From Erigeron canadensis (taxonomy: Eukaryota > Streptophyta > Magnoliopsida > Asterales > Asteraceae), in the NCBI RefSeq assembly GCF_010389155.1, contig NC_057769.1, positions 20,646,735 through 20,710,734 of the forward strand: a stretch of DNA of 64,000 nt, written 5' to 3'. Positions 1 to 10,210 of this stretch are shown here, piece after piece (the first letter of the stretch is position 1; each line of letters begins with the position of its first letter). The notes below the pieces were generated by a model. The model did no database searches and was not told the DNA's origin. It saw nothing but the letters and a program-made list of their open reading frames with translations. A program made the translations under genes and the position numbers.

Positions 1-240
1 GCCTGACAAAAGTTTGATTTATTTACAAAAATGCCACCGCGCATTTTTTTTCATTTTCACACATGTCGCGTTCTAATTGGCCTATAGGACCTTCTCTCCC
101 TTCTCTCCTTAAGATACCTTCTTTCAGGATCTCTACCCTATATATATATATATATATGAAATGCGCTATTTTGATATTTGTGTTTTTAATTTTGTATTAT
201 TAGGTTTTTAATTCTCATTTAATAGAAAATTAGGAACTGA
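1..240. other. Left-edge sequence, no gene
   Basis: No coding potential is visible. A short (TA)n run lies near 140-158. The stretch may belong to the interior of the CACTA element whose end lies at 429, but nothing here proves it. Confidence 0.4.
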
Positions 241-429
241 AAATTTTTATATGACACGCAAAAACGCACGTCATAAACCGAGGGTCATAAGTGCGCATCA
301 TAGACGGATGACGCCCAAATGCGGGTCATGAAAATTTATGACTGGTCCTTCCTTGACGCGCTTTTGCGCGTCATCTGACCCCTTTATGACGCACATTGCG
401 GGTCATAAATAGCTGTTTTTCTAGTAGTG
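241..429. mobile_element. CACTA (En/Spm-type) transposon end with subterminal repeats
   Basis: The reverse complement of 411-429 begins CACTACTAGAAAAACAGC, a typical plant CACTA terminal inverted repeat. Behind it, 250-410 is packed with short repeats in both orientations (variants of atgacgcgca and atgacccgca), as expected of the subterminal region bound by the CACTA transposase. The other end and any transposase gene lie outside the window to the left. The element stops exactly against the truncated LTR that follows, so it probably inserted into that LTR. The terminus is well supported; the leftward extent is unknown. Confidence 0.65.
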
Positions 430-2785
430 TTTGAAGTCCTAGCTGTCCCCTTGGTTCCATAGCATTCTATTGTTTGATTTCATCGTTATACGGTTGATTT
501 GAAGAGGTTTTGATCCATAGTTTGCATCCTTCTTGTAATCTATAGGTATTTGAGGTATTATTACATTGATTTCATGTCCTTTCAATCCCTTGATTCGTTT
601 CATAACTGATCTAGGTCTTTAGAGGGTTGATTAGAGTCAAAATCATGAGTTTTAATCGATTCGGTAACCTAAGGCGTTTGTTATTGTGATACAAATCAAG
701 AAAGGATTAATCAATGATTTCATTATATCATTATGATCTTAAAATGGTGAATTTTGAGGTGCCAAAGTCGTTCATAAGGTTTGGGGTCGTTTGGGGTGTG
801 TTTGGTTAAGTTTTGGAGGTTAAACAATGAGTTTTGTGCAGAGTCGGGACTAGCTGCGGCAAAACTACTAAGCTGTGGCGCAACCAAAAAACAGTGACAC
901 TTAGCTGCGTCGCAACTTGGTAGTTGCAACGCAATAGCGACAGAATTTTCAAATTGCCATAACTTTTGAACCGTAACTCCGTTTTTGACAAATAAGCTAT
1001 CTACGGTATCATGAGACAGTCTACTTTCTAATGGTAATGCTTTTAAAAGATGATGATGATGTCAAGTTTCCAGAAAGGTTAATTTAGTGAGTGAATGTCG
1101 GGTTCCGTCGAGTTATGTAAGCCCTTAAGTATTAAACGAACCTCCGATGCATCAAGCATTGTCATGAGTCATGTTTATAGTTTTTTAGACTTGATTCATG
1201 ACCATAAGTAAGTGGGTACTTGTTAGCTCATTATGTTGCCTAATGATTATAGGTAGTCGGGGATACTTGCAAAGCTCGGTAACTTACGTTATCATTTCTT
1301 GTACGCTTCTACGAGGTAAGATACATGACTTTTCTCACACTGGAGGCACACCAAAATGTGGTTTTCTATAAGTAATCTTTTAATCGGATTATCTTATATG
1401 TATTGGGTTTTTCGGGTTTTGTGGGAATATATGCATGTTGAAATGATTTATGTTGATATGATGACGTTTAAAGTAGAAGTATATATATGTGCATATGAAG
1501 TATGATGCTTATAATGACGTTGCTATGAAATGTTTAAGATATGTGTTGTTGATAATGTCGTTGATATGACTTGATGTTGATATGTGATGGCTTATATGTG
1601 GGACTTAAGTATGATAAGTCTAGTTCACTAGATAGATGTGGGAATTGTTATGAGTTGTGCACGTTAGTGGGATTAAATGCAAAAGTAGACGTGGGACTAA
1701 TTAGGTAACGATTGTGCCTAATGTTAAAGTAAAATGTGAGATGTGGGAAACCGTTCTAGCCTTAGTGTTAGTGCGTAAAAGGTAAGAAAGATATAAATAC
1801 GTGGGAAATGCTATAGCTAATTATGTGAGATTGACGTGGAAGTGTTAAGCTTAACCTGTGCTAGTTTATGCCAAGCTAGTGCGTATGTGGTCGCTTGAGT
1901 GGCTCCTTGCGGCATAGTTACGTGGGACTAGTATTTCCGGTTGAAGTGACTAACCACCAATGTTAAAAGCATAACGGGATAATATGGAAATGGCATTGCC
2001 TTTCCTAAAAGTTAAGACGTGGGAAATCGTGCTAGTTGTAAAGCTAGTGCGTAATATGTAAGAATAAGTTGATTTAGATAATTACAAGAATATGTGAGAA
2101 AGATGTACATGTAATTTAAGACGTGGGATTACAATATGCCGTGAGATTAAGTAAAATATGTGAGACGTATGATTTAACGATGGATAGACACAATTAGCAG
2201 TAAATACTCTACATGTGCTATACGTATATATGTGATATGTTTATGTGAGATATGTAAGACCTGACATGTTGATTAAGTTGTAATGATCTGATGCGTTGGG
2301 ATGTGGGAATAAGTAAAGATGGGATTACCTATGATTGTTGTGGATGATACGTAATGTGATTATGTTTTGAGAAGTAAAATATGATGAAGTTTTATGAAAG
2401 TAAAATGAAGAACATTTTATAAATGTGTGTATCTTACTTAGCTAATTTATTAGCTAACACTTGCTTTTATGAAAATGTTGTGTCCTTCAGGATAAGCAGG
2501 TTTGAGCTAGGAAATGATTAGCTCGGTGAGATGGGTAGATGCAATAAAGAAGACTAGCATAGTTTGTTGAATGCTTAGACTTCCCCTTTTAGCCTTATAT
2601 CCTGGCTACTTTTAACTTGGATTTCATTTAACTTGTTTTGATGATGCACGTTAGTAACACCGTTTTATAAAAGTACTATCCGGTTACGGATGGAGCAGTT
2701 TTATAGTGATCCTTTTCCGCTACATTTTAAACGTCGTTTGGCAAAGTTTTTTGAAATCCAGGTTTTTAAAATGACGGGTGTTACA
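430..2785 (+). repeat. Truncated long LTR of a Ty3/gypsy element
   Basis: The stretch ends with gacgggtgttaca, the same kind of LTR end (GGTGTTACA) as gypsy elements A and B in this window. Like the LTR of B it has a region rich in gtcggg/cttgcaaagctcgg and a loose set of acgtgggaaa / tagtgcgtaa repeats (about 1600-2350). Around 853-925 there are degenerate copies of the GC palindrome discussed in the findings (agctgcggca, agctgtggcgcaa, agctgcgtcgcaac). The 5' start (TGTAACA) is missing because the CACTA end occupies that side. No pol sequence follows, so this is a solo or truncated LTR. No target duplication can be read. Confidence 0.55.
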
Positions 2786-2970
2786 TATGAGCTTAATATT
2801 AGTTGGAATGATAGAAATGGTAGAGGTTTTGCACGGGTATGGATTTACTGAATTTACTATACTGCATGCAACCGGGTATACCACCCGCAAGTGTGTTGTA
2901 GTCAGTCTTTTCGTAGTTCGTGATTATTAATTTTATTACTCGATTTCACACATCACTAATCTGATGGGGA

Positions 2971-4252
2971 AGTTTGATTACAGGGCCTGCGGCCGGCGTT
3001 TTAGTTTAGGGTTTGAAGTCGTACGACTAACCCTACAACTTCAACCCCTAAACTAAAGCTTAATTTCTAATTAAAATGATTTCACATGTATAATGTTAAA
3101 ACTCAATGCAAAATCATATGATTTTCTGCATACATTTTAGATAAATTGCATTCTAAAAGCCTAAAAGCCAAACCTTTGGGGGCTAAAAGCTAATCTAAGG
3201 GGGAAGTGTGATTACGGGAACCTGCGGCCCGCACTTTAGTTTACGGTTTGAAGTCGTAGGATTAGCCAACCCTAAACTAAAGCTTAATTGCTAATGAAAA
3301 ATGATCTCACATGTATAATGTTAAAAATCAATGTAAAATCGTTTATGATTTTATGCATACATTTTAGAAAAGTTGCATTCTAAAATCCTAAAAAGCTAAC
3401 CCATTGGGCTAAAAGCTAATCCAATGGGGAAGTGTCATTACGGGGGCCTCCAGCCTTGCGCTTTAGTTTATGGTTTCAAGTCGTAGGGTTAACTTAACGG
3501 CTAACCCTACAACTTCAAACCCTAAACTTAAGCTTAATTTCCAATCAAAAATGATTTCACATGTATAATGTTAAAAATCAATGCAAAATCATTTTTGATA
3601 TCATGCATACATTTTAGAAAAGTTGCATTCTAAAACCCTAAAAGCTAAACTCTTAGGGCTAAAAGCTAATCCGAGGGGGAAGTGTGATTATGGGAGACTG
3701 CAGCCCACGCTTTAGTTTATGGTTTGAAGTTGTAGGGTTAGCAGTTAGGCTAACCCTACAACTTCAAACCCTAAACTAAAGCTTAATTGCTAATCAAAAA
3801 TGATTTCGCATGTATAATGTTAAAAATCAATGCAAAATCATTTATGATTTTATGCATACATTTTAGAAAACTTACATTCTAAAACCCTAAAAGCGAAATC
3901 CTTGGGGCTAAAAGCTAATCCGATGGGGAATAGTGATTACGGGGGCCTACGGCCCGCGCTTTCCTTTAGGGTTTAAAGTCATAGGGTTAGCCTACCACTT
4001 CAAACCCTAAACTAAAATTTTATCACGAGGGCCTTCGGCCCCGCGCTTTAGTTTATGGTTTGAAGTCGAAAGGCTAACCCTACAAATTCAAACCCGAAAC
4101 TAAAACTTAATTCCTAATCAAATTTGATTTCACATGTATAATGTTAAAAGTCTTGTAAAATCATTTTTGATTTTATGCATACATTTTAGAAAAGTTGCAT
4201 TCTAAAACCCTAAACTCTAAACCCTTGGAGCTAAAAGCTAATCCGAGGGGAA
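2971..4252. repeat. Tandem array of ~230-250 bp units with internal hairpin
   Basis: Units begin near 2971, 3205, 3431, 3681, 3932 and 4021 at the anchor agtgtgattacggg. Most are 226-251 bp; the fifth is cut to about 90 bp. Each unit carries an inverted pair, tttagtttagggtttgaagt and its complement ending in accctaaactaaagctt, separated by a few to about 25 bases, so each can form a hairpin of roughly 30-35 bp. Each also has an aaaatcattt(a/t)tgatttt palindrome and a gggcctgcggcc block. The arms hold one TTTAGGG-like word but are not a telomere array. Units differ by scattered substitutions, so the array is not recent. Confidence 0.85.
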
Positions 4253-4259
4253 TTGTGAT

Positions 4260-5290
4260 CACGGGGGCTTTCACATTGTATGCTTAAAATCATTTTTGAT
4301 TTTAAATGTGTTTCTTGGTATATAACTCATTTTGTTTTGTCTCAATGTGCTATACAAAATCATACAATGTAAACGTAAAATCTATTTTGATTTTGAATAG
4401 TTGATTTTGAATAGGTTTTCAGACTTTATGAGTAAAATCAAAAATGATTTTGAATAAATTGCTTTTTAAGGAAGCCATTTGGTTTGACTCAATGTGATAC
4501 ACAAAATCATATATGATTTAGGGTATTTTCTTGACAATGTATGTGTAAAATCATATATGATTTTGTATAAGTTTTTCACAATGTATGCATAAAATCAATG
4601 TAGGTTTGTTTGTATAGAACTCATTTGCCATGTCTCAAATTTATACGTAAAATCATATATGATTTTGAATATATTTTTCATAGTATATGTTTAAAATCAA
4701 TTTTGATTTTGAATAAGTTTATTTGTACAGAAGCATATACAAAATCATATATAATTTTGAATATATTTAAGGATACCGAACTCATTTTTTTGGCTAGATG
4801 TATGAATAAAATCATATATGAATTTGTATAGGGTATTGACACTCTGTGGGTAAAATCATTTTTGATTTTAAATGGTTTTCTTTGTATGAAACTCATTTGG
4901 TTTTGTCTCAATTAATGTGTTATAGAAAATCGTATATGATTTTGTATAGGTTTTCCCCAATGTATGCGTAAAATCCTTTTTGATTTTTAATAGTTGATTT
5001 TGAATAGGTTTTTCACAATGTATGCGTAAAATCATTTTTGATTTTGGATAGTTCATTATATATATGATTTTCACACTTTAAGAGTAAAATCAAATAAGAT
5101 TCTGGGCATAAGAACAAAAGTAACTAAAACCTCAATACAAAATCAAATTTGATTGCACAAACAAAGTAAAACACAAATTTAACAAATTTAAATTTTAGAA
5201 TAGATCTGTGTACAATCAAGTATGATTGGTTATACAATCAGTAAATATGTATATAATCAAATTTGATTTAGTACATACATTTTGGTTTAG
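4260..5290. repeat. Array of short AAAATCAT-N-ATGATTTT palindromes
   Basis: About 17-18 palindromes of the form aaaatcatatatgatttt or aaaatcatttttgatttt occur every 40-80 bp (for example near 4283, 4433, 4546, 4647, 4690, 4850, 4968 and 5026), linked by recurring ttttcacaatgtatgcgt and actcatttggttttgtctca segments. The same palindrome occurs once per unit in the adjacent 2971-4252 array, so the two arrays are probably parts of one repeat family. Open frames here are by-products of the repeat and show no protein similarity I recognise. Confidence 0.8.
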
Positions 5291-5647
5291 ACATTTCATC
5301 AAACACATTGTGGGCAAAACTCATTATAAAAATTTTAAACAACAACAACCAAAGATACAACTTCTTATCATATAAAAAACAAAAATAAGAGGAAAAAAAC
5401 TACAAATCATGGATAAAAATGGTTTGTGTATCCATTTTTTATATAAAAAACATAAACTACATAAAATATCACTCTAATAATATCTAAAACATCATCTTCC
5501 ACTTGTTGTTGTTGTTGCTAGTGGTTTGAGATGAAGATCCAGATTGTAGTGGTGGTGGCAGCGGTCAGATATGGTGGTGGTGGTGGCAGCGGTCAGATAT
5601 GGTGGTGGTGGTGGTGGTCACCGTCCAAGGAGGAGAAGAGAGGGAGA

Positions 5648-5678
<31 letters not shown>

Positions 5679-5897
5679 TCCACCAGGAGGAGGAAAGGGG
5701 AAAAGAAAGTTTTTTTTTTATTAAGCAAATTTACATATATTCCCCTCCGTGTTTTTTTTTATTTTAAATTAAGGCATAAGTTTCAATCCTAGTCATTGAT
5801 TGAGATGATCAAATGGCTAGGATTTGATCTTTAGGTTTCATGAAAAATTAAGGATTCAAATGAACATTTACCATATATAGATAGAGAGATTAGGGTT
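5291..5897. other. Spacer with simple repeats
   Basis: No gene recognised. There are two copies of ggtggtggcagcggtcagat within 5548-5600 followed by a (GGT)n run to about 5618, and a (TG)n run at about 5646-5679. A small inverted pair lies near 5409-5444. The short open frame over the GGT run is glycine/valine low-complexity sequence and is not supported as a gene. Confidence 0.6.
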
Positions 5898-6053
5898 TAT
5901 GTGGCTGTTAGACACCCAAATTTGGGTGTAAAACCCCTCACATCTTTTTTTTAGTCCATAAAAAACATGGGGGGCCAAGCATTAATAGATATATTCAAAA
6001 AATTAGTATGTGAGGGGTTCTACACCCAAGCTTAGATGTCAAACAGTCACATA
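5898..6053. mobile_element. MITE-like inverted-repeat element, copy 1
   Basis: The arms are 5898-5943 (tatgtggctgttagacaccc...) and 6007-6053 in reverse complement (tatgtgactgtttgacatct...), about 46 bp each with some mismatches, around an AT-rich centre. No coding capacity. It shares arm sequence with the copies at 6407-6455 and 6709-6880. The target duplication is not clear. Confidence 0.6.
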
Positions 6054-6083
6054 CTTTATTTGCTTATATATATATATATATAT

Positions 6084-6348
6084 GGGTGGGCTATTTTAGG
6101 ACCACCTCTTATTTTAAGACCAATTAGGACATATGTTTTTTGTAACTTACATACCACCATCATCATCTACTATTATATACAAGACTTTTTAGTTAAAACA
6201 CTAAGACTTTCCGGCCACGGGCCCACCGGATATTCATGTGTAAGTTAACTTACACATTATTTTCCGACGACGCGGTGGCCGGAAAATCATGGTGGTGTGT
6301 AAGTTACAAAAAATACATGTCCTAAAATTTGTCCTAAAATAACTTGCA
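6084..6348. mobile_element. MITE-like foldback element (TATTTTAGGAC ends)
   Basis: The left arm starts gggtgggctattttaggacc. The right arm in reverse complement starts tgtgcaagttattttaggac. Both continue with taggacatatgttttttgtaa-type sequence and an acttacacacc block. A central inverted pair (tttccggccac and gtggccggaaa) and the palindrome tgtaagttaacttaca extend the fold. It sits in TA-rich flanks. The family is not assigned; the TIR resembles Mutator-like MITEs. Confidence 0.6.
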
Positions 6349-6349
6349 C

Positions 6350-6350
6350 A

Positions 6351-6395
<45 letters not shown>
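6350..6395. repeat. (AT)n(GT)n microsatellite
   Basis: An atatatatat run passes directly into about 17 GT dinucleotides, immediately after the right end of the 6084-6348 foldback element. Confidence 0.9.
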
Positions 6396-6398
<3 letters not shown>

Positions 6399-6406
6399 GA
6401 AAGAAA

Positions 6407-6455
6407 TATGCGGCTGTGATGTAACTAGTTTAGGTATAAAACTCTTCACATGCCA
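6407..6455. mobile_element. Single arm of the 5898/6709 MITE family
   Basis: The sequence atgcggctgtgatgtaacta and the following block ending ctcttcacatgcc match the arm of the copies at 5898-6053 and 6709-6880. I could not place a second arm, so this is probably a half element. Confidence 0.4.
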
Positions 6456-6708
6456 ATTTTTAAAAGATTATACACACATGCATTTCGACTTTTCAATAAT
6501 CTACCAATAAAATAAAACAGGATTATAGCTTTTATTTAACGACATGTGGCACTGTATTAAAGCGACAAGGGTCCTTTAAATCAAATAAGTTAAGAAAAAA
6601 GAAACTAATTAATTCGACAGCTATGTTGTTAGTGTTTGATGATATATCAAAATTATTACTATAATTATATGAGTTACCATGTTTAATATATATAATATAT
6701 GGAAAAAG

Positions 6709-6880
6709 GAATATAAGATTGTCCGATACTTAAGCTTAGGTGTGGAAGCTCTCACATCCTAATATTTTATTATTTATTGTTTAATGAATAAATGTCTATG
6801 CCCCTATGATTTTTATGGTTTATAAAATTAATATGTGAGTGTCCGGCATCTAAGCTTAGGTACCTAACAGCCTTATATTC
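6709..6880. mobile_element. MITE-like inverted-repeat element, copy 2
   Basis: Left arm 6709-6759 (gaatataagattgtccgata...) and right arm 6829-6880 in reverse complement (gaatataaggctgttaggta...) are inverted repeats of about 50 bp sharing aagcttag and ctcacat blocks. No coding capacity. Confidence 0.6.
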
Positions 6881-7328
6881 CCATCCTCCATAATATATAA
6901 TTAATATTAATAACTAAGAAAAAGAAAATGGTAAAAGAAGCCCTTAGGGTTTCACTTAATATGCATAAAAAGTTTGTACACTTCCATATTAAATATCGGC
7001 CCCTGAATTTTATGGTAAGTGTACAACTAATTAATGCACCTTAATGAAAACCCTTAGGGCTTTGTTTAGCAAAAACCCAAAAAGAAAAACATATATCTAT
7101 ATTTGTAAACGCCTTTTCTGTATCTATAGTTACAATCATTCTTCAATCAATGTTTCCAAAACCTTTGGTTTCTTTCTTTCCTTATCATTCTCCAACTCTT
7201 TCTTTTCCTTTATTTGATTAACCATTCGTATCTATACTTTTGACAAGATGTACAATTTTGAATTTTCCCATGAAATCCGATTACTGCTTTCTAGGGTTTT
7301 ATAATTATAGATAATATATATATATATA
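6881..7328. other. AT-rich spacer, nothing recognised
   Basis: No credible ORF. It ends in a (TA)n run at about 7311-7328, which directly abuts the foldback element. Confidence 0.5.
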
Positions 7329-8198
7329 GGGGTGAGTTATTTTGAAAACTCCTAAAAGAGAGAACTCAAAAACCATTCTGGAACACACATTCTTTTCCTC
7401 TTTCTCTCTCTTCAATTAAATAATAAAATTCATCCAAATCATTCAAAATGTTCTAACTCACAAACCGTAAATCGTTAGACGAAACAAAAAGCATGAGTAG
7501 TCTTAAAATTTCGTCCTCTTTCATTAGAGATCCAATTCGATATACTTTTGACGACTTTTTAATTTTCGTTTTCTTTTTGGTACTTACACATAACTTACAC
7601 ATGTGTAGGTTGAACTTACACATGTGTAGGTTGAACAAAAACTATGATTCGGAACGGGCTTCGCCCTTAAGGATATTCATAAACCAAAGCTAGTGGGGGT
7701 GATAGGTCATAGAGGGTGATAGGTCATAGGGTGATAGGTCATAGAGGGTGATAGGTCATAGGGGTGACCAGTGAGGGGTGATCTACCTAACGGGCTCCGC
7801 CCTTAGCCGCTATTCCTCCGCCATGGACTGACGGGCTCCGCCCTTGACCTTCATTGTTGTGTACATATGTTCATTTACTAAATTACATGTGAAAACAATG
7901 ATCTTACACATGTGTAGGATGAACCTACACATGTGTAGGATCAACGCGATGGGAAAAAAAATGAAAATTAAAAAGTCGTCAAAATTATATCGAATTGGAT
8001 CTTTAATGAAAGAGGACGAAATTTTAAGACTACCCATGCTTTTTGTATCGTCTAACGATTTACGGTTTGTGAGATAAAGCATTTTAAATGATTTGGGTAA
8101 ATTTTCTTATTTAATGAAAGAGAGAGAAAATATAAGAAAATGAGTGGTCCAGAATTGTTATCGCGTTCTTTTTTATTTGTGCGTTCTCAAATAACCCT
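7329..8198. mobile_element. Long-arm foldback transposon (~300-bp inverted arms)
   Basis: 7329-7637 and 7888-8198 are inverted copies of each other: ends ggggtgagttattttgaaaa and, in reverse complement, gggttatttgagaacgcac; then matching segments around cgtcctctttcatta, ccaattcgata and the duplicated palindrome ttacacatgtgtagg. The mirrored open frames on both strands are an effect of this symmetry. The ~250-bp loop holds four tandem copies of gggtgataggtcatag (about 7696-7771) and three cgggctccgccctt-like palindromes. No transposase. Flanks are (TA)n on the left and (CT)n on the right, so the target duplication cannot be read. It is most like long-TIR Mutator-type or foldback elements. Confidence 0.75.
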
Positions 8199-8200
8199 TC

Positions 8201-8240
<40 letters not shown>

Positions 8241-8242
8241 TT
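8199..8242. repeat. (CT)n(AT)n microsatellite
   Basis: A CT run followed by an AT run, directly between the foldback element and the sequence leading to the Helitron-like terminus. Confidence 0.85.
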
Positions 8243-8336
8243 ATAATTATGATAAAAAAAAGTTAATGGAGTTATCGTTTATAAATGTTTGAACTTTATC
8301 CATAAACAAAAATATAAATATAAACGATTTTAAGTC

Positions 8337-8369
8337 GACCGTGCATCACGCACGGGTATTAGGACTAGT
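8337..8369 (+). mobile_element. Helitron-like 3' terminus
   Basis: A hairpin CCGTGC-atcac-GCACGG (8339-8355) is followed after nine bases by CTAG (8365-8368) and then T. This is the plant Helitron 3' end arrangement (short GC hairpin, about ten bases, CTRR, insertion before T). The 5' TC end is not identified; the TCTCTATATATA stretch at about 8210 is a possible start of a very short copy. No Rep/helicase is visible. Confidence 0.5.
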
Positions 8370-8488
8370 AATCTAATATAGCGATAGCCGATAGGTAGTC
8401 AGATTTAATATTACTTATCATATTAATAATAATAATATAACTTAAGATGTTAAAATGTGGTTCATGTTGTTTTATTTAGAGTGAAATG

Positions 8489-8813
8489 TTCAATTGAAAA
8501 CTAAAAATTTGGTGTGAAAACTAAAAAACTGTCAAAACACACTGTGATCTGAATTTAACACAATGTGTTTTAATTGTGCTTTTATAAAACACAATGTGTT
8601 TTTATTGTGTAATCTAAAATAAGTTGTGTTAAGTTTTAAATCATTGTGTGTTTTTGATAGCATTGTAAATTAAAAAATTGTTCAAACACACTGTGATATG
8701 AACTTAACACAATATGTTTTCGAAAAACATATTAAAAACACATTGTGTTAAATTCAGAACACAGTGTGTTTTGGAGTTTTCTAGTTTTCACGAAAAATTT
8801 AGTTTTCAAATGA
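8489..8813. mobile_element. MITE with ~80-bp terminal inverted repeats
   Basis: 8491-8575 (caattgaaaactaaaaattt...) and 8721-8813 in reverse complement (catttgaaaactaaattttt...) match over about 80 bp including aaaacacactgtg and aacacaatgtgttt. The acacactgtgat...aacacaat segment is repeated once more inside (about 8670-8710). No ORF. Confidence 0.7.
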
Positions 8814-10205
8814 TCAAAACCCATTATTTAGATTAGTATATAGATTAATAAATAATAAATGATATTAAATTATAAGTTCAAAACACAAGTATATTACTAT
8901 TACTTATTAATTAATTAATGCAAAAAGTTTGACGGATTTTTTTGAAAAAATTTATTTTGGAAATATTGAAGTTGTAAAAAATAAATTTTCACCATGCATA
9001 ATTTTTTTGTGATGAAAATAGATAATCACGGTAACAATAAATATAATAATACTATTTAAACTAAATTCTGGTTATATTAAAAATTTAAATTCATATATTT
9101 AGTTAATTCGTGATGGAAATAGATAACTGTCGTAACAATAAATATATATTACTTTTAATATAGGTATTTGATTAATTAAAAATCTAAATTTATATATAGA
9201 TTTAAAAAGCACGTGTCGTTTACATAAAGCGACACTTATCAACTAAAAGATGTCTCAATCTTGCTTTAGTTTATATTAGGGAGCCGTTTATAGATTATAA
9301 GTGAATTTGATAGTAGAAATAATTTGTGTAAAAAAAGTTTCAAATTCTTTTCCATAAACTTTATTAGGCTCCTCCTTATATAGCACTACTTCTTCCCTTA
9401 TTCTTCCATTATTCATCAACTATTCTCTCGCCTATAACACTCCAAGAACACCTCCTCCTTATAACCCTCTATTTTTCACATATTCTTCCACTATTTATGA
9501 AACGACACGACTTGATTTAATAAAAATCAAGAAATTTTTTTTTTTTTTAAGATGTGCCTCATGTTTTTATACATGCGCCACATTTTTGATCAGACATGAA
9601 ATATGCGCCGCATGTGTAAAAACACGCGCCAAATTTTTTTTTCAATAGCCACCCAAACTTCAGACTTCGAGAAATGCGCCACATGGACTAAAATATGCGC
9701 CACATTTTTATATCACAACATTACTGAATTCAAACATAAATTTGACACAATTATAACATAGTTATATGATCCATTTAAACCAACTTTCACAAACACACCC
9801 AAATGGGTCATTTACCCATTTTGACGCTTTTTGAGTCAACACAACATGTTTATAACCATAAGACCATACATACTTTGAATTTGCAGGAATGTACCAAACA
9901 AAACTTCACCAAGATGACCAAGGACAACTTAACCAACAAAACAAATGTATCAAGAGGCATGAAGGAGGTGGGACGACTAGCTAGGTTTCTATCAAAATAC
10001 CATCTCCCGCAAATGGTGACAATACCTTCAACCTACTAGTTGATTCAAGTCCAAAATTTCAATCAACTAATCACTAGTTTCTTCTTCCGGAACCACCTAT
10101 AAAAAGGTAAACAATTAAAAAGTAAGCGAATACTTAGTGAATAAACTTGCATACAAATATATATCCGAAGGAGGGCAAAAATACAAATGACTATCGCATA
10201 TAGCC
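8814..10205. other. AT-rich spacer left of element A
   Basis: No supported gene. It contains two direct copies of a segment with gaaatagataa...gtaacaataaatata about 102 bp apart (near 9009-9045 and 9111-9147), and a weak inverted pair gagccgtttatagattata / taaactttattaggctcc at about 9281-9375. The 78-codon open frame at 9803-10039 has no features I recognise, and I do not call it. Confidence 0.45.
9551..9705. repeat. Interspersed atgcgccacat motif cluster
   Basis: Variants of (t)atgcgccacat recur near 9551, 9576, 9601, 9623, 9675 and 9692 within about 155 bp, mostly followed by T-rich tracts. Spacing is irregular, so this is not a simple tandem array. Confidence 0.6.
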
Positions 10206-10210
10206 AATGG
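10206..10210. repeat. Target site duplication of element A (left copy)
   Basis: AATGG at 10206-10210 is repeated as AATGG at 21382-21386, directly outside the two LTRs. A 5-bp duplication is standard for Ty3/gypsy integration and fixes the ends of element A. Confidence 0.9.

Noticed and set aside
2971..4252. Interstitial telomere repeat
   Set aside because: Each unit has one TTTAGGG-like word in each hairpin arm, not consecutive TTTAGGG units.
4610..5074. Plus- and minus-strand open frames with repeated KIIYDF / KIKNDF peptides
   Set aside because: They are translations of the AAAATCATATATGATTTT array, which reads open on both strands.
5531..5767. Open frame over the GGT/TG repeat as a glycine-rich protein
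   Set aside because: It is made by simple repeats, changes character abruptly at the TG run, and the same repeats give other equally long frames.
7453..8082. Four similar open frames on both strands as a small gene family
   Set aside because: They are mirror images produced by the inverted arms of the foldback element; the peptides (NLHMCRLNLHMC) come from the TACACATGTGTA repeats.
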